Source: DASVWZ01 sp963708575 (GTDB taxonomy: Bacteria > Acidobacteriota > Terriglobia > Terriglobales > Acidobacteriaceae). From it: a DNA stretch of 64,000 nucleotides. The stretch covers positions 1,860,001 to 1,924,000 of the forward strand of contig CAVPTB010000007.1 in NCBI GenBank assembly GCA_963708575.1, in the 5' to 3' direction. Shown one piece after another: positions 1 to 8,288 of this stretch (its first letter is position 1; each line of letters starts with the position of its first letter). The position numbers were made by a program, and so were the translations under genes. The notes beneath the pieces are model-generated. The model did not search any database. It saw only the letters and a list, made by a program, of their open reading frames with translations, and had not been told where the DNA came from.

Positions 1-666
1 TCTCGTCTTCTCGTTCCGTCTTCCGCATTGCTTCTATTGATCTCCACCGTGGCCTGTGGCGGCGGTAGTAATGCGCAATTTCGCATCATGAATGCTTCCC
101 CTGGCGAGTCATCCATCAATGTCACCCTGGGCAGCACCAGCATAGCCACCGGATTGGGATACGGCACGGCTACCAGTTACACCTCCATTCCTTCGGGATC
201 TCCAACTTTGGACATCGTTCCCAATGGCGGCACCACGACCCTCATCAACGAAGCCGTCACCCTCAACTCAGGTACGACCTACACCGTTCTGGCGGACAAC
301 TATTCGTCGGACATCGGTCTGACGATTCTTACTGACAACAACGCCGCGCCAACTTCAGGAAACGTGAACCTGCGCATTGTGAACGCAGCCCCCGGTCTGG
401 GCACGGCGGACGTCTACGTCGTGTCCCCCGGGACCAATCTGAACACCGTTACCCCGAGCGTCACCGCTTTGGCATTTGGGGGCGCTTCTTCCTATCTCTC
501 CCTCGCGGCAGGTAGCTACGAGGTCTATTTCACTCTGAACGGGCAAAAGTTCGCCTACATCGATAGCGGCTCTCAAAGCTTTGGTGCGGGACAAGTCCGG
601 ACTGTGGTGGGACTCAATGGCGAGTCAGGAGGCTATACGGCAGCTGTGCTGAGCGACCTGAACTAA
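1..666 (+). CDS. DUF4397-domain lipoprotein, 5' partial
   Basis: The reading frame is open from the first base of the window, so the true start probably lies a few codons outside it; a TTG at 28 is the first possible start inside. The visible N-terminus is a hydrophobic stretch ending in the lipobox-like STVAC, followed by GGGS, which predicts a lipid-anchored exported protein. The rest is two similar halves (FRIMNASPGESSINV and LRIVNAAPGLGTADVYV), the hallmark of DUF4397 domains. These are beta-rich extracytoplasmic domains of unknown function that are frequent in Acidobacteria. No enzyme motif is seen. A strong hairpin terminator follows 20 bases after the stop, so this is the end of its transcription unit. 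Confidence 0.8.
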   Translation, partial: SRLLVPSSALLLLISTVACGGGSNAQFRIMNASPGESSINVTLGSTSIATGLGYGTATSYTSIPSGSPTLDIVPNGGTTTLINEAVTLNSGTTYTVLADNYSSDIGLTILTDNNAAPTSGNVNLRIVNAAPGLGTADVYVVSPGTNLNTVTPSVTALAFGGASSYLSLAAGSYEVYFTLNGQKFAYIDSGSQSFGAGQVRTVVGLNGESGGYTAAVLSDLN

Positions 667-686
667 TTACTACGATCTTTTCACAC

Positions 687-731
687 GAGGCGACCGGGCA
701 AGCAGTAGCTCGGTCGCCTCGCGCGTTTTTT
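687..731 (+). terminator. Rho-independent terminator after the DUF4397 gene
   Basis: A perfect 10-bp stem (GAGGCGACCG at 687-696 and CGGTCGCCTC at 711-720) encloses a 14-base loop. It is followed by GCGCG and a run of six T at 726-731. It separates the lipoprotein gene from the polyketide synthase gene. Confidence 0.8.
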
Positions 732-849
732 GGCCCAGTGCATATGAACGATTCGTCATTGTGCGGCAATTGCTCGTTTATCGCACTCTGCTAGCCTTGA
801 ACCAATCGCTCAAGTCCGACTTTCAGGAAGGGATTAAACAATCTCTGGA

Positions 850-1899
850 ATGAGAATTTGCGGAGTCGCAAGCGCGTTTCCGAAGAATTATTACAGCCAG
901 ACGGTCATTCGCGACGCCCTGAAGCGCCGATGGGCCGATAAGCTGGCGAATCCCCAAGTGCTCGACCGCCTGCATGCCAGCGTCGGGGTCGAAGGGCGGC
1001 ATTTGACTTTACCCATCACCAAGTACGAGGATCTCGCGACTTGGGGCCAGGCCAACGATGTCTGGATCGAAACCGCGCAGACGCTGGGCCAGCAGGCTCT
1101 TTGCCGCGCCCTGAATGAAGCCGGTGTCGCTGCTGGCGAACTAGGCGCTCTATTCTTCGTTTCCGTTACCGGCATTGCCAGCCCTTCGATTGAAGCCCGC
1201 CTCATCAATCGCATGGAACTCTCTCCGAACCTCAAACGCATTCCGATTTTCGGCCTGGGATGTGTAGCCGGAGCCGCCGGAATCGCACGCGCCGCTGACT
1301 ATGTTCGTGCCTTCCCCGGCCAGGCGGCTGCATTACTTTCCGTCGAACTTTGTTCGCTGACCTGGCGCGAAGATGATCTCTCCACCGCCAACCTTATCTC
1401 TACTGGCTTGTTTGGTGACGGAGCTGCCGCAGTCATTTTGGCGGGAGCTGATCGTCCCGCCGTTGGCCCACGCGTTCTGGACACTCGCTCCGTTTTTTAT
1501 CCAGATACCGAAGACGTTATGGGCTGGGCCATCTCCGAAAAAGGCTTCCGTATCGTGCTCTCTCGCAGCGTACCCGATATGGTTCATCAACATCTTGCTT
1601 CGGACATCGATCTCTTCCTCCGCGACCATGGACTGGCAAGAAAAGATATTGGTGCCTGGGTCATGCACACGGGCGGACCGAAAGTTCTTCAAGCTTGCGA
1701 ACAGGCTCTGGAACTGCCCTCCCACGCGCTCGCAGCATCCTGGCAGTCTCTGGCGAAACTCGGGAATCTTTCCTCGGCTTCCGTTCTGACTGTGCTCCAG
1801 GAATTTATGACCGCACGACGTCCGGAGCCGGGTACGCTGAGTATCCTCGCCGCCATGGGACCAGGGTTCTGCTCCGAACTCGTCCTGCTCGAGTGGTAG
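850..1899 (+). CDS. Type III polyketide synthase (chalcone/stilbene synthase family)
   Basis: A 349-residue thiolase-fold condensing enzyme, the usual length for bacterial type III PKS. The catalytic triad is visible: Cys138 in FGLGCVAGAAG, His273 in VMHTGGPKV and Asn306 in GNLSSAS. The C-terminal GPGF loop of the family is present as AAMGPGFCSEL. Such enzymes extend a fatty acyl-CoA or acyl-ACP starter with malonyl units to alkylpyrones or alkylresorcinols. The start ATG at 850 gives the standard N-terminus (MRICGVASAFPKNYYSQ). An FAD oxidoreductase begins 7 bases after the stop, so the two are almost certainly co-transcribed and probably act in sequence. Family assignment is secure; the product is not predictable from sequence. 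Confidence 0.93.
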   Translation: MRICGVASAFPKNYYSQTVIRDALKRRWADKLANPQVLDRLHASVGVEGRHLTLPITKYEDLATWGQANDVWIETAQTLGQQALCRALNEAGVAAGELGALFFVSVTGIASPSIEARLINRMELSPNLKRIPIFGLGCVAGAAGIARAADYVRAFPGQAAALLSVELCSLTWREDDLSTANLISTGLFGDGAAAVILAGADRPAVGPRVLDTRSVFYPDTEDVMGWAISEKGFRIVLSRSVPDMVHQHLASDIDLFLRDHGLARKDIGAWVMHTGGPKVLQACEQALELPSHALAASWQSLAKLGNLSSASVLTVLQEFMTARRPEPGTLSILAAMGPGFCSELVLLEW

Positions 1900-1906
1900 C
1901 CCCGCA

Positions 1907-3028
1907 ATGAGTCTTAGTGACTGGGATGTCGATGTCTTCGTGGTAGGCGGTGGGCCGGCTGGTCTGGCGGCGGCAATTGCCGCGCGCCAACGTGGCTTCT
2001 CTGTGATGTTGGCGGATGCGGCCATACCGCCGATCGACAAAGCCTGCGGCGAGGGGGTGATGCCCGACGGCCTTGCGGTGTTGAAAAAACTGGATGTGAG
2101 CATTCCCGCAGACGCTGCCGCCCAATTCCAGGGCATTCGATTTTCCGATGGCAGTTCGTCCGTTCAGGCAAGATTCACCCGCGACGTCGGTCTCGGCATT
2201 CGTCGCACCAAGTTGCACGAAATTCTCACTACCAAAGCATGCGATCTCGGCGTAGATCTTAACTGGGGAGCCCGCATCAACGGACTTACTCCTGACGGCG
2301 TCACCATGGATGGCCGCAACCTCCGCTGTCGCTGGGTGGTCGGCGCTGATGGTCAAAATTCTCGCGTTCGCCGTTGGTCGGGCTTAGACGCCAGTCGTTA
2401 CCCGCCTTCCCGGCGCTACGGATTCCGCCGTCATTATCGAGTCGTTCCGTGGTCCCAGTTTGTCGAAGTGTACTGGACAAACCACGGCCAGCTTTACGTA
2501 ACGCCGATCGGCCCCAACGAAATCTGTGTCGCCTTCCTCACGCGCCAGTCGCAGGCACGATTGGAAAACGCATTCGAGGCGTTCCCGGAGATTCGTGATC
2601 GCTTGCAGGGAGCCATTCCTATAACTCGCGAACAAGGCGCGATCTCTGCGACCAACTCTCTGAAATCGGTTTATCGCGGATCTCGCGTCTTGGTGGGCGA
2701 AGCCTCCGGTTCAGTGGACGCGATCACCGGAGATGGCTTGTCGCTCGCCTTTCAGCACGCTCACCTGCTGGCGCAGGCTTTTGTCGATGACGATCTCGCC
2801 GAATATGCAGCCGGCCACCGCGTCATCAACCGTCTTCCCGCAATGATGGCCGGGGTCATGCTGATCCTGGATAGGAGGCATGGATTTCGCGCACGGGCGC
2901 TACGCGCTCTCGAGGCCAATCCGCGATGGTTCTCGCGTATGCTCGCCGTTCATATCGGATCCATTCCGCCTACCGCGATCGGCTTGCACGACACCCTCTC
3001 ATTTGGATGGAATCTCATGCGCGCATGA
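1907..3028 (+). CDS. FAD-dependent oxidoreductase (geranylgeranyl reductase / hydroxylase-like)
   Basis: A 373-residue flavoprotein. The N-terminal dinucleotide-binding fold shows VFVVGGGPAGLAAA, and the second FAD motif is GEASGSVDAITGDGLSLAF. It also has KACGEGVMPDGL after the first domain, a pattern shared by geranylgeranyl-reductase-like and aromatic-hydroxylase-like members of this superfamily. It starts 7 bases after the type III PKS gene. In characterised type III PKS clusters such as srs of Streptomyces griseus, a flavoprotein hydroxylates the PKS product to an alkylquinone. A similar tailoring role here is inference; reduction of an isoprenoid chain is the alternative. Confidence 0.85.
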   Translation: MSLSDWDVDVFVVGGGPAGLAAAIAARQRGFSVMLADAAIPPIDKACGEGVMPDGLAVLKKLDVSIPADAAAQFQGIRFSDGSSSVQARFTRDVGLGIRRTKLHEILTTKACDLGVDLNWGARINGLTPDGVTMDGRNLRCRWVVGADGQNSRVRRWSGLDASRYPPSRRYGFRRHYRVVPWSQFVEVYWTNHGQLYVTPIGPNEICVAFLTRQSQARLENAFEAFPEIRDRLQGAIPITREQGAISATNSLKSVYRGSRVLVGEASGSVDAITGDGLSLAFQHAHLLAQAFVDDDLAEYAAGHRVINRLPAMMAGVMLILDRRHGFRARALRALEANPRWFSRMLAVHIGSIPPTAIGLHDTLSFGWNLMRA

Positions 3029-3124
3029 ATGGTTAGCTCCTTTGTTTGCGATGTTCCTTTGTGGTTCTTTGCGGTAGGGCTTTCAGCCGTCGGCAGTCCG
3101 CGCCAGAATCGAATTTGCATGACT

Positions 3125-3153
3125 TTGACAAACCGTATGTATAAAGCACATAT
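3125..3153 (+). promoter_or_regulatory. Possible sigma70-type promoter upstream of the YceI gene
   Basis: A consensus TTGACA lies at 3125-3130 and ACATAT at 3148-3153, spaced by 17 bases. The -10 match is only partial and lies very close to the first plausible ATG (3161). It is therefore either a promoter for a nearly leaderless message or a chance match. Confidence 0.3.
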
Positions 3154-3160
3154 CTTAACG

Positions 3161-3754
3161 ATGGTGATGTATCGCTACATTCGCGCTGCTGCGCTCGTCC
3201 TTTTCTCGCTCGCGATGTGTTCCCCGCTGTGGTCGCAAGACACTACTCTGGAACTCGACCCAGCCAACTCGAAGGTTGAATTCACCCTGGCCGATGTGCT
3301 GCACACCGTCCGTGGAACTTTTGCGCTGAGAAGCGGGACCATCCACTTCAATCCCGCGACGGGCCAGGCATCAGGCTTGGTAGTGGTGGATGTGAAAAGT
3401 GGGCAAAGTGGGAATCACACGCGAGACCGCAAAATGCACGCCGAAATTCTGAACAGCGATAAGTATCCAGACGCCACTTTCACTCCCACCAAAATGTCGG
3501 GAGCGTTTGCCCCTCAAGGCGCGTCCACCATTCAGTTAGAAGGAACCTTCCGCATTCATGGCGGCGATCATTCTGTCACCTGGTCAATTCCCATACAGGT
3601 AAGCAACGACACTATATCCGCGAAGATTCACACCGTGCTGCCTTATGTCGATTGGGGAATGAAGAACCCGAGTACATTCATCCTGCGGGTCAGCGACAAA
3701 GTCGATCTCGACATTAGCGCCACCGGCCGCTTGACGACATCGCAAGCACACTAG
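3161..3754 (+). CDS. YceI-family periplasmic lipid-binding protein
   Basis: The YceI lipocalin-like domain begins at LELDPANSKVEFTLADVLHT and runs to the C-terminus. It includes the family pattern of GxxxFxxxxG beta-hairpins and the RDRKMHAEILNSDKYPDATF segment. In structurally studied members this fold binds a polyisoprenoid or other long amphiphile. I chose ATG 3161 (MVMYRYIRAAALVLFSLAMC) because it gives a clean signal peptide ending near WSQ; the open frame extends back to 3029 without signal-peptide character. It follows the PKS and FAD genes on the same strand by about 130 bases. Binding or carrying their lipid product is possible but unproven. Confidence 0.85.
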   Translation: MVMYRYIRAAALVLFSLAMCSPLWSQDTTLELDPANSKVEFTLADVLHTVRGTFALRSGTIHFNPATGQASGLVVVDVKSGQSGNHTRDRKMHAEILNSDKYPDATFTPTKMSGAFAPQGASTIQLEGTFRIHGGDHSVTWSIPIQVSNDTISAKIHTVLPYVDWGMKNPSTFILRVSDKVDLDISATGRLTTSQAH

Positions 3755-3760
3755 GCGCGA

Positions 3761-4612
3761 CTACTGAATCCGCGCCAGCTCTCGCTTGTACAGTGCATTT
3801 TGAGGAAATTCCTGCGACAGGCTGGCCAGGATGTTCTTCGCGGTGTTCGTGTCTTTATCTCTCAAGGCGGCGACTGCCAGCAACATCCGAGCGAAAGGCG
3901 CAAGATACATGCCCTTAGTCGCGGTGATCTGAAGGTTTTTCAACCCGGCATCCTTGTCCGTTTCCGCACCGCCTAGACGCAAGAACCACCGTACCGGCGC
4001 CGAGTTCACGCCCAGAAGATAATTCTCAATTCCTACGGCCAGATATGCGTCGTAAAAGGATGGATCCTGCGCAATCAGTTTTTCCGCCAGTCCCCGGCCT
4101 GCTTTCATAAAGGCCAACCCGGCCATATTCCGTTTTTCAATCAGCGATGTGTAATCGCCGCGTAGCCCGTCAGCCATGATTTGCGCAAACTGGGCATTTT
4201 TATCTTGCGGCGACTGTGACAGCATCCGCGCCGCAATTTTTCCCGCCTTATCCAGTTCGCCTTCGAATGAACGTTTCACGTCCGGATCAGGAGTAGGCTT
4301 CTCGCGGTTCAGGAATTTCGTATTGTCTGTAAAGACTTCGGTTTCCAGGATGTGCAATCGCTCGAACTCGGAAAATAAAAATGCCGCGGCGTTGGAAGCC
4401 GGGCCCATCGGATCGTCTGGGTGGCTCTGTTCCCACGCTTCGAAAGTTCTGTGCGCTCCCGGAAAATCGAGGTTGTACATCTGCCGGTATCCGGGCGTCA
4501 GCGGGCTGGGATCGCTCGCCGCAACCGCCGGATTACAAAACAAAACCGTGAAGCAACCAATCCCTATGGCACACCGCAGCCATACTTTACTTCTTGGGAA
4601 GCCGATAATCAT
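3761..4612 (-). CDS. Secreted TPR-like protein of unknown function
   Basis: This 283-residue protein has an N-terminal signal peptide (hydrophobic to about residue 31, cleavage near AVAASDP). The remainder is alpha-helical with TPR-like spacing, for example the repeats around residues 45-65, 175-200 and 250-280 (NTAKNILASLSQEFPQNALY). No catalytic motif is seen. It lies 13 bases downstream of the histidine kinase gene on the same strand, so it is likely the last gene of that run. Its stop is only 6 bases from the convergent YceI stop. A periplasmic scaffold or outer-membrane-associated role is likely for such proteins, but nothing more specific can be claimed. Confidence 0.75.
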   Translation of the reverse strand: MIIGFPRSKVWLRCAIGIGCFTVLFCNPAVAASDPSPLTPGYRQMYNLDFPGAHRTFEAWEQSHPDDPMGPASNAAAFLFSEFERLHILETEVFTDNTKFLNREKPTPDPDVKRSFEGELDKAGKIAARMLSQSPQDKNAQFAQIMADGLRGDYTSLIEKRNMAGLAFMKAGRGLAEKLIAQDPSFYDAYLAVGIENYLLGVNSAPVRWFLRLGGAETDKDAGLKNLQITATKGMYLAPFARMLLAVAALRDKDTNTAKNILASLSQEFPQNALYKRELARIQ

Positions 4613-4625
4613 TGCATGGATGGGT

Positions 4626-6056
4626 TTACGCAGGCTGGAGAACTCCCGTCGTCGGCAAGGACACCGAAATGCTGGCTCCGCCCATCGGCCTTTGACCGAT
4701 CCTCACGGCCCCACCGTGGGCCTGAATGACCGCATCCACAAAGGCCAGCCCTAAACCGTGTCCGGGAGAATGCTTCCCTTTTACGAATCGTTCGAACGCC
4801 CGCTCGCCAATGTCCGCCGGAAAACCCGGACCATTGTCTTCGATCAGCAACTCTGCCATCCCATCTCTTGCCTCAAGCCTGATCATGATCTCCGAGCCAT
4901 TCGGCAGGTGTGTCAGTTCGTTTTCCAATAAGTTGCTGACCACTCTCTCCAACAACGACGAATCCGCATCCACCACGACCTGCGGCATCAACTCGAGAGT
5001 CACTCGTTGATCTTTTTCAGCCATGACCGGCTGATAAATCTCCGCCAACTGCGCCACGACTTGCGACAGATCCACCGGACGCCGCTCCATGTGCAACGCA
5101 CCCGCCTCGGCTTCCGCCAGATCCAGCGTCGTATTTAGCAGAAGTAACAAACGATCCAGCCCCTCGATGGCTTCCCCGACCGACTCATGCAGTCTCTGGT
5201 TCGTGTCGTCGCAAAGCGCTGACTCCAGCGTGCCACGGATTGACGTCACCGGGCTCTTCAGGTCGTGCGCCACCGCATCTGTCACTGCCCGTAGCTGGTT
5301 CACAGACGTTTGGATGCGTTCCAGCATGTGATTGAATGTCTCTGAGAGCCGCGCTATTTCGTCGGAGTTCCGCGACTCCGGAAGCCGCTCATTTAAATCC
5401 TGACTACCGATTCGCGCCACCGTCTCGGTAATCCGCTCTACGCGCAACAAGGTCCGGCGTGCGCTCCAGTAGGAGATCAGGCATCCCAGGACGAACATCC
5501 CTCCCCAGACCACGGCAAAGCTGCGGATCAGTTTGTGGAGCAGATGGCGCGCTCCTCGATCGGACAATCCCAGATACACCGTTGAGCCGTCGCCATGGAC
5601 TTTTGCCACCACGCGGAATGTCGGGCTCCATCCGGGTACATCAATCGAACGCGGCACACCTGAGACCAGTTTCTCCTTCAGAATCGCCTGAAGGAACGTA
5701 TCCTTCGACCCCGGGCCCACCCACAGCGGGACCTCGTGGGTCTTAGGATCAGTCTCAAGAAAGAAGACTGAATTCTTATGTTGCCCGTTGTCGCTCGGAT
5801 CTTCGGGAATTTCCTGGGTAGCCAGTTCCGCTACTTCTTCCACGATGCGGTCGTACAGGCTGTCCCTCGGAGTGTCTTCGGCCACCTGCGCCAGTGTGTC
5901 CGCTTCCCCACTTAGCCAGGCGTCGCTTCTCTCCTGTATGCTGCGCGCCACCAGTAAATACACAATGGCGAAAGCGATTGCCGTCCCCACCGCAAACGCC
6001 ATCGCCGCCCAAATCGAAATCCGCCAGGCTGCCGTCGTGCGTAATCTTTTAGGCAT
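4626..6056 (-). CDS. Two-component sensor histidine kinase
   Basis: A 476-residue membrane kinase with the order TM (about 14-36), periplasmic sensor (37-178), TM (about 179-197), HAMP (about 198-250), HisKA and HATPase. The phospho-accepting histidine is His264 in VAHDLKSP. The N-box is NLLENEL, G1 is DNGPGF and G2 is GHGLGLAF. The start overlaps the stop of the response regulator gene by 8 bases, which implies translational coupling, and the two form a cognate pair. The periplasmic domain has no recognised ligand motif, so the stimulus is unknown. Confidence 0.93.
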   Translation of the reverse strand: MPKRLRTTAAWRISIWAAMAFAVGTAIAFAIVYLLVARSIQERSDAWLSGEADTLAQVAEDTPRDSLYDRIVEEVAELATQEIPEDPSDNGQHKNSVFFLETDPKTHEVPLWVGPGSKDTFLQAILKEKLVSGVPRSIDVPGWSPTFRVVAKVHGDGSTVYLGLSDRGARHLLHKLIRSFAVVWGGMFVLGCLISYWSARRTLLRVERITETVARIGSQDLNERLPESRNSDEIARLSETFNHMLERIQTSVNQLRAVTDAVAHDLKSPVTSIRGTLESALCDDTNQRLHESVGEAIEGLDRLLLLLNTTLDLAEAEAGALHMERRPVDLSQVVAQLAEIYQPVMAEKDQRVTLELMPQVVVDADSSLLERVVSNLLENELTHLPNGSEIMIRLEARDGMAELLIEDNGPGFPADIGERAFERFVKGKHSPGHGLGLAFVDAVIQAHGGAVRIGQRPMGGASISVSLPTTGVLQPA

Positions 6057-6726
6057 TTTTCAGGACATATCCTACGCCGCGAATGGTATGAATCAAGGGC
6101 TTGGTCGCTGCATGATCCACTTTGCTGCGTAGCCGGTAGATGTGAACATCCACTACGTTCGTCGCTGGATCGATCCTCATCCGCCAGACATGATCAAGAA
6201 TCATGGTTCGTGTTACCACGCGGCCGACATTGCGGCACAAATACTCCAGAAGCGAAAATTCCTGCGGAGTCAGTTGTAGCAAATGATCTCCCCGTCGAGC
6301 TTCCCGCCGGACCAGATCTAATTGCAAATCCGCCGCTTGCAATCGCACCGATTCGTTGCTTGGAACGTTTGACCGGCGCAGCAGGTTCCTTAATCGCGCC
6401 AGCAATTCGGGCAAGGCAAAAGGTTTGGTCAAATAGTCGTCGCCACCCTGCTCCAACCCGCGCACCCGTTCGTCCACCGATCGTCGAGCCGAAAGAATCA
6501 GCACCGGCGCCGAACTCCCTTGTGCCCGGCAACGGGCGATCAGGTCCAGCCCATCCATGTCCGGCAAGCCCAGGTCGATGATGAAGGCATCGTGCACCCC
6601 ATCCAAAGCCAGGGCTTCCGCGGTCTTAGCATTGGCTGCCGCGTCAACCTGATAACCCGCCTCAACCAGCGCGCGCTTCAAAAACTGCTGGATGGGAAGG
6701 TCGTCCTCCACCAGGAGCAATCGCAT
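6049..6726 (-). CDS. OmpR/PhoB-family response regulator
   Basis: The receiver domain has the acidic pair in LLLVEDD, phospho-acceptor Asp51 in IIDLGLPDMDG and the conserved Lys in LTKPFALPEL. It is followed by a winged-helix DNA-binding domain with LTPQEFSLLEYL and VDVHIYRLRSKVD. I place the start at ATG 6726 (MRLLLVEDD), which is where OmpR-type proteins begin; the open frame extends upstream to 6825 without homologous sequence. The protein is then 225 residues, normal for the family. It is upstream of and overlaps its partner kinase. Confidence 0.93.
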   Translation of the reverse strand: MRLLLVEDDLPIQQFLKRALVEAGYQVDAAANAKTAEALALDGVHDAFIIDLGLPDMDGLDLIARCRAQGSSAPVLILSARRSVDERVRGLEQGGDDYLTKPFALPELLARLRNLLRRSNVPSNESVRLQAADLQLDLVRREARRGDHLLQLTPQEFSLLEYLCRNVGRVVTRTMILDHVWRMRIDPATNVVDVHIYRLRSKVDHAATKPLIHTIRGVGYVLKNA

Positions 6727-6779
6727 ACCTTCGGGCCTCCCAAAAACTGTACACCCCGCAGTAGGATGCATGGAACACC

Positions 6780-8135
6780 TCAAATGTTGAGTGCACGCCG
6801 GGCCAGCCCGAGCGCGTCGGACCAAAACGTTGAAGAGGAATGAATTAGCTCAACAACCCGCTTGATCGACCCGACAAACTGGTCAAGCTGAATTTCTTCA
6901 ATAACCAGCGGCGGAGCCACTTTTAGGACCATAAAGTTGTTACCGCAGATCTGCGTGAGGATGCCCTCTTCCTTGAACATCCGCATGACCACCATCTGCC
7001 CGAACATGCCCGGATGAATTCTCTGAAATGATTCGAATGGTATCCGTAAGCTTAGCCGGGATGGCGTTTGGAATTCGATACCCGACAGCATCCCCATCCC
7101 GCGAATGTCCTTAATCATCTCGAAGCCGGAAAGCTCCACCCGCAAGCGCTGCCGAAGCGCGTCACCCATTCGCACCGCTCGTGGACCCTGATTCTCAGAC
7201 TCGAGGACCTCCAGAGTTGCCAGCCCCGCCCGCATCGCCAGCCCATTCTCGCTGTACGTTGACGTGTGCACGATCGCGCGTTTCAGCGAGCTGTAAACCG
7301 ACCCATAAACTTCGTCGCTCATCAACACGGCCCCTACCGGAATCAATCCGCCGCTCAGCGCTTTCGCCAGAATCACCATGTCCGGATCGATACCGTAGTG
7401 ATGGGAAGCTAGAAATTTTCCCGTGCGAAACATGCCCGTCTGCACTTCATCCAGAACGAAGAGCGTTCCATACTTTCGGCACAGCCGCTGCGCTTCCCGC
7501 AGATAATCCCCTTGCGGAATCCGGATGCCACCTTCCGCCTGAATGGGCTCGATCATGAACGCAGCAAACTGTTTGGTCTTCAGCTTCGTCTCTAAGGCTT
7601 CCAGCCCGCCGAACAGAACCTCTTCTACTCCCGGCAGCATGGGCCCGAATCCCTCCCGCCAAAACCGGTTCCCCATCATGGAAAGCGCACCGCAAGTCAA
7701 TCCGTGGAATGCGCCATCGGCATAAAGCAACCCCGTGCGTCCGGTGAAAGCGCGGGCAAACTTGATCGCACTCTCTACGCCTTCGCTTCCCGAACTCGCG
7801 AAAAACACCTTCGAGAGTCGACCTCCCGCGAGAGCGCACAACTTCGTCGCCAGTTCTCCCGCCGTTTCTGGCACGTGACTCTGTAGCATTGCCGGCCCCG
7901 ACCGGTCCAACTCTTCCTTCAACGCCAGAATCACGGCAGGATGGTTGTGCCCAATGTTGTGAACGCAGTAACCGGAGAGAAAATCCAGAATGCATCGTCC
8001 ATCAGAAGTAAAGAGCTCCGCCCCTGAGCAGCGGCCGTAGGACACATTCATCTCCAGCAGGTCCAGCAATCTCACCCATTGCGGATTCACGTGATCGCTA
8101 TAAAGTGCGCTCGCAGATACGGCTTCAACCGGCAT
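6780..8135 (-). CDS. Class III PLP-dependent aminotransferase
   Basis: A 451-residue fold-type I aminotransferase. Diagnostic segments are FFASSGSEGVESAIK (cofactor phosphate binding), the FVLDEVQTGMFRTG Asp region and the Schiff-base lysine in VILAKALSGGLIPVGA. It resembles ornithine, putrescine and acetylornithine aminotransferases, and also the HpnO branch that makes aminobacteriohopanetriol in hopanoid synthesis. The substrate cannot be assigned from sequence alone. It lies 53 bases upstream of the response regulator on the same strand and may be co-transcribed with it. No arginine, polyamine or hopanoid gene lies nearby to decide the role. Confidence 0.88.
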   Translation of the reverse strand: MPVEAVSASALYSDHVNPQWVRLLDLLEMNVSYGRCSGAELFTSDGRCILDFLSGYCVHNIGHNHPAVILALKEELDRSGPAMLQSHVPETAGELATKLCALAGGRLSKVFFASSGSEGVESAIKFARAFTGRTGLLYADGAFHGLTCGALSMMGNRFWREGFGPMLPGVEEVLFGGLEALETKLKTKQFAAFMIEPIQAEGGIRIPQGDYLREAQRLCRKYGTLFVLDEVQTGMFRTGKFLASHHYGIDPDMVILAKALSGGLIPVGAVLMSDEVYGSVYSSLKRAIVHTSTYSENGLAMRAGLATLEVLESENQGPRAVRMGDALRQRLRVELSGFEMIKDIRGMGMLSGIEFQTPSRLSLRIPFESFQRIHPGMFGQMVVMRMFKEEGILTQICGNNFMVLKVAPPLVIEEIQLDQFVGSIKRVVELIHSSSTFWSDALGLARRALNI

Positions 8136-8288
8136 CGAGTCCCTCGCTTATCCAATCTAGGATGCAAAGATTACCCGGCGCTCTCACCCAAATGACAATT
8201 TGTTCATTACACATGGAGATCCGTGAGTCCACGCTGATTCTTGAGTATCATCGTTTCAATTCCGTCGGGTTAGGAACTCTGGAGTCAC

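Noticed and set aside
1333..2136. 267-codon minus-strand frame across the PKS and FAD genes
   Set aside because: It lies antisense to two well-supported enzymes and has no domain, signal or ribosome site.
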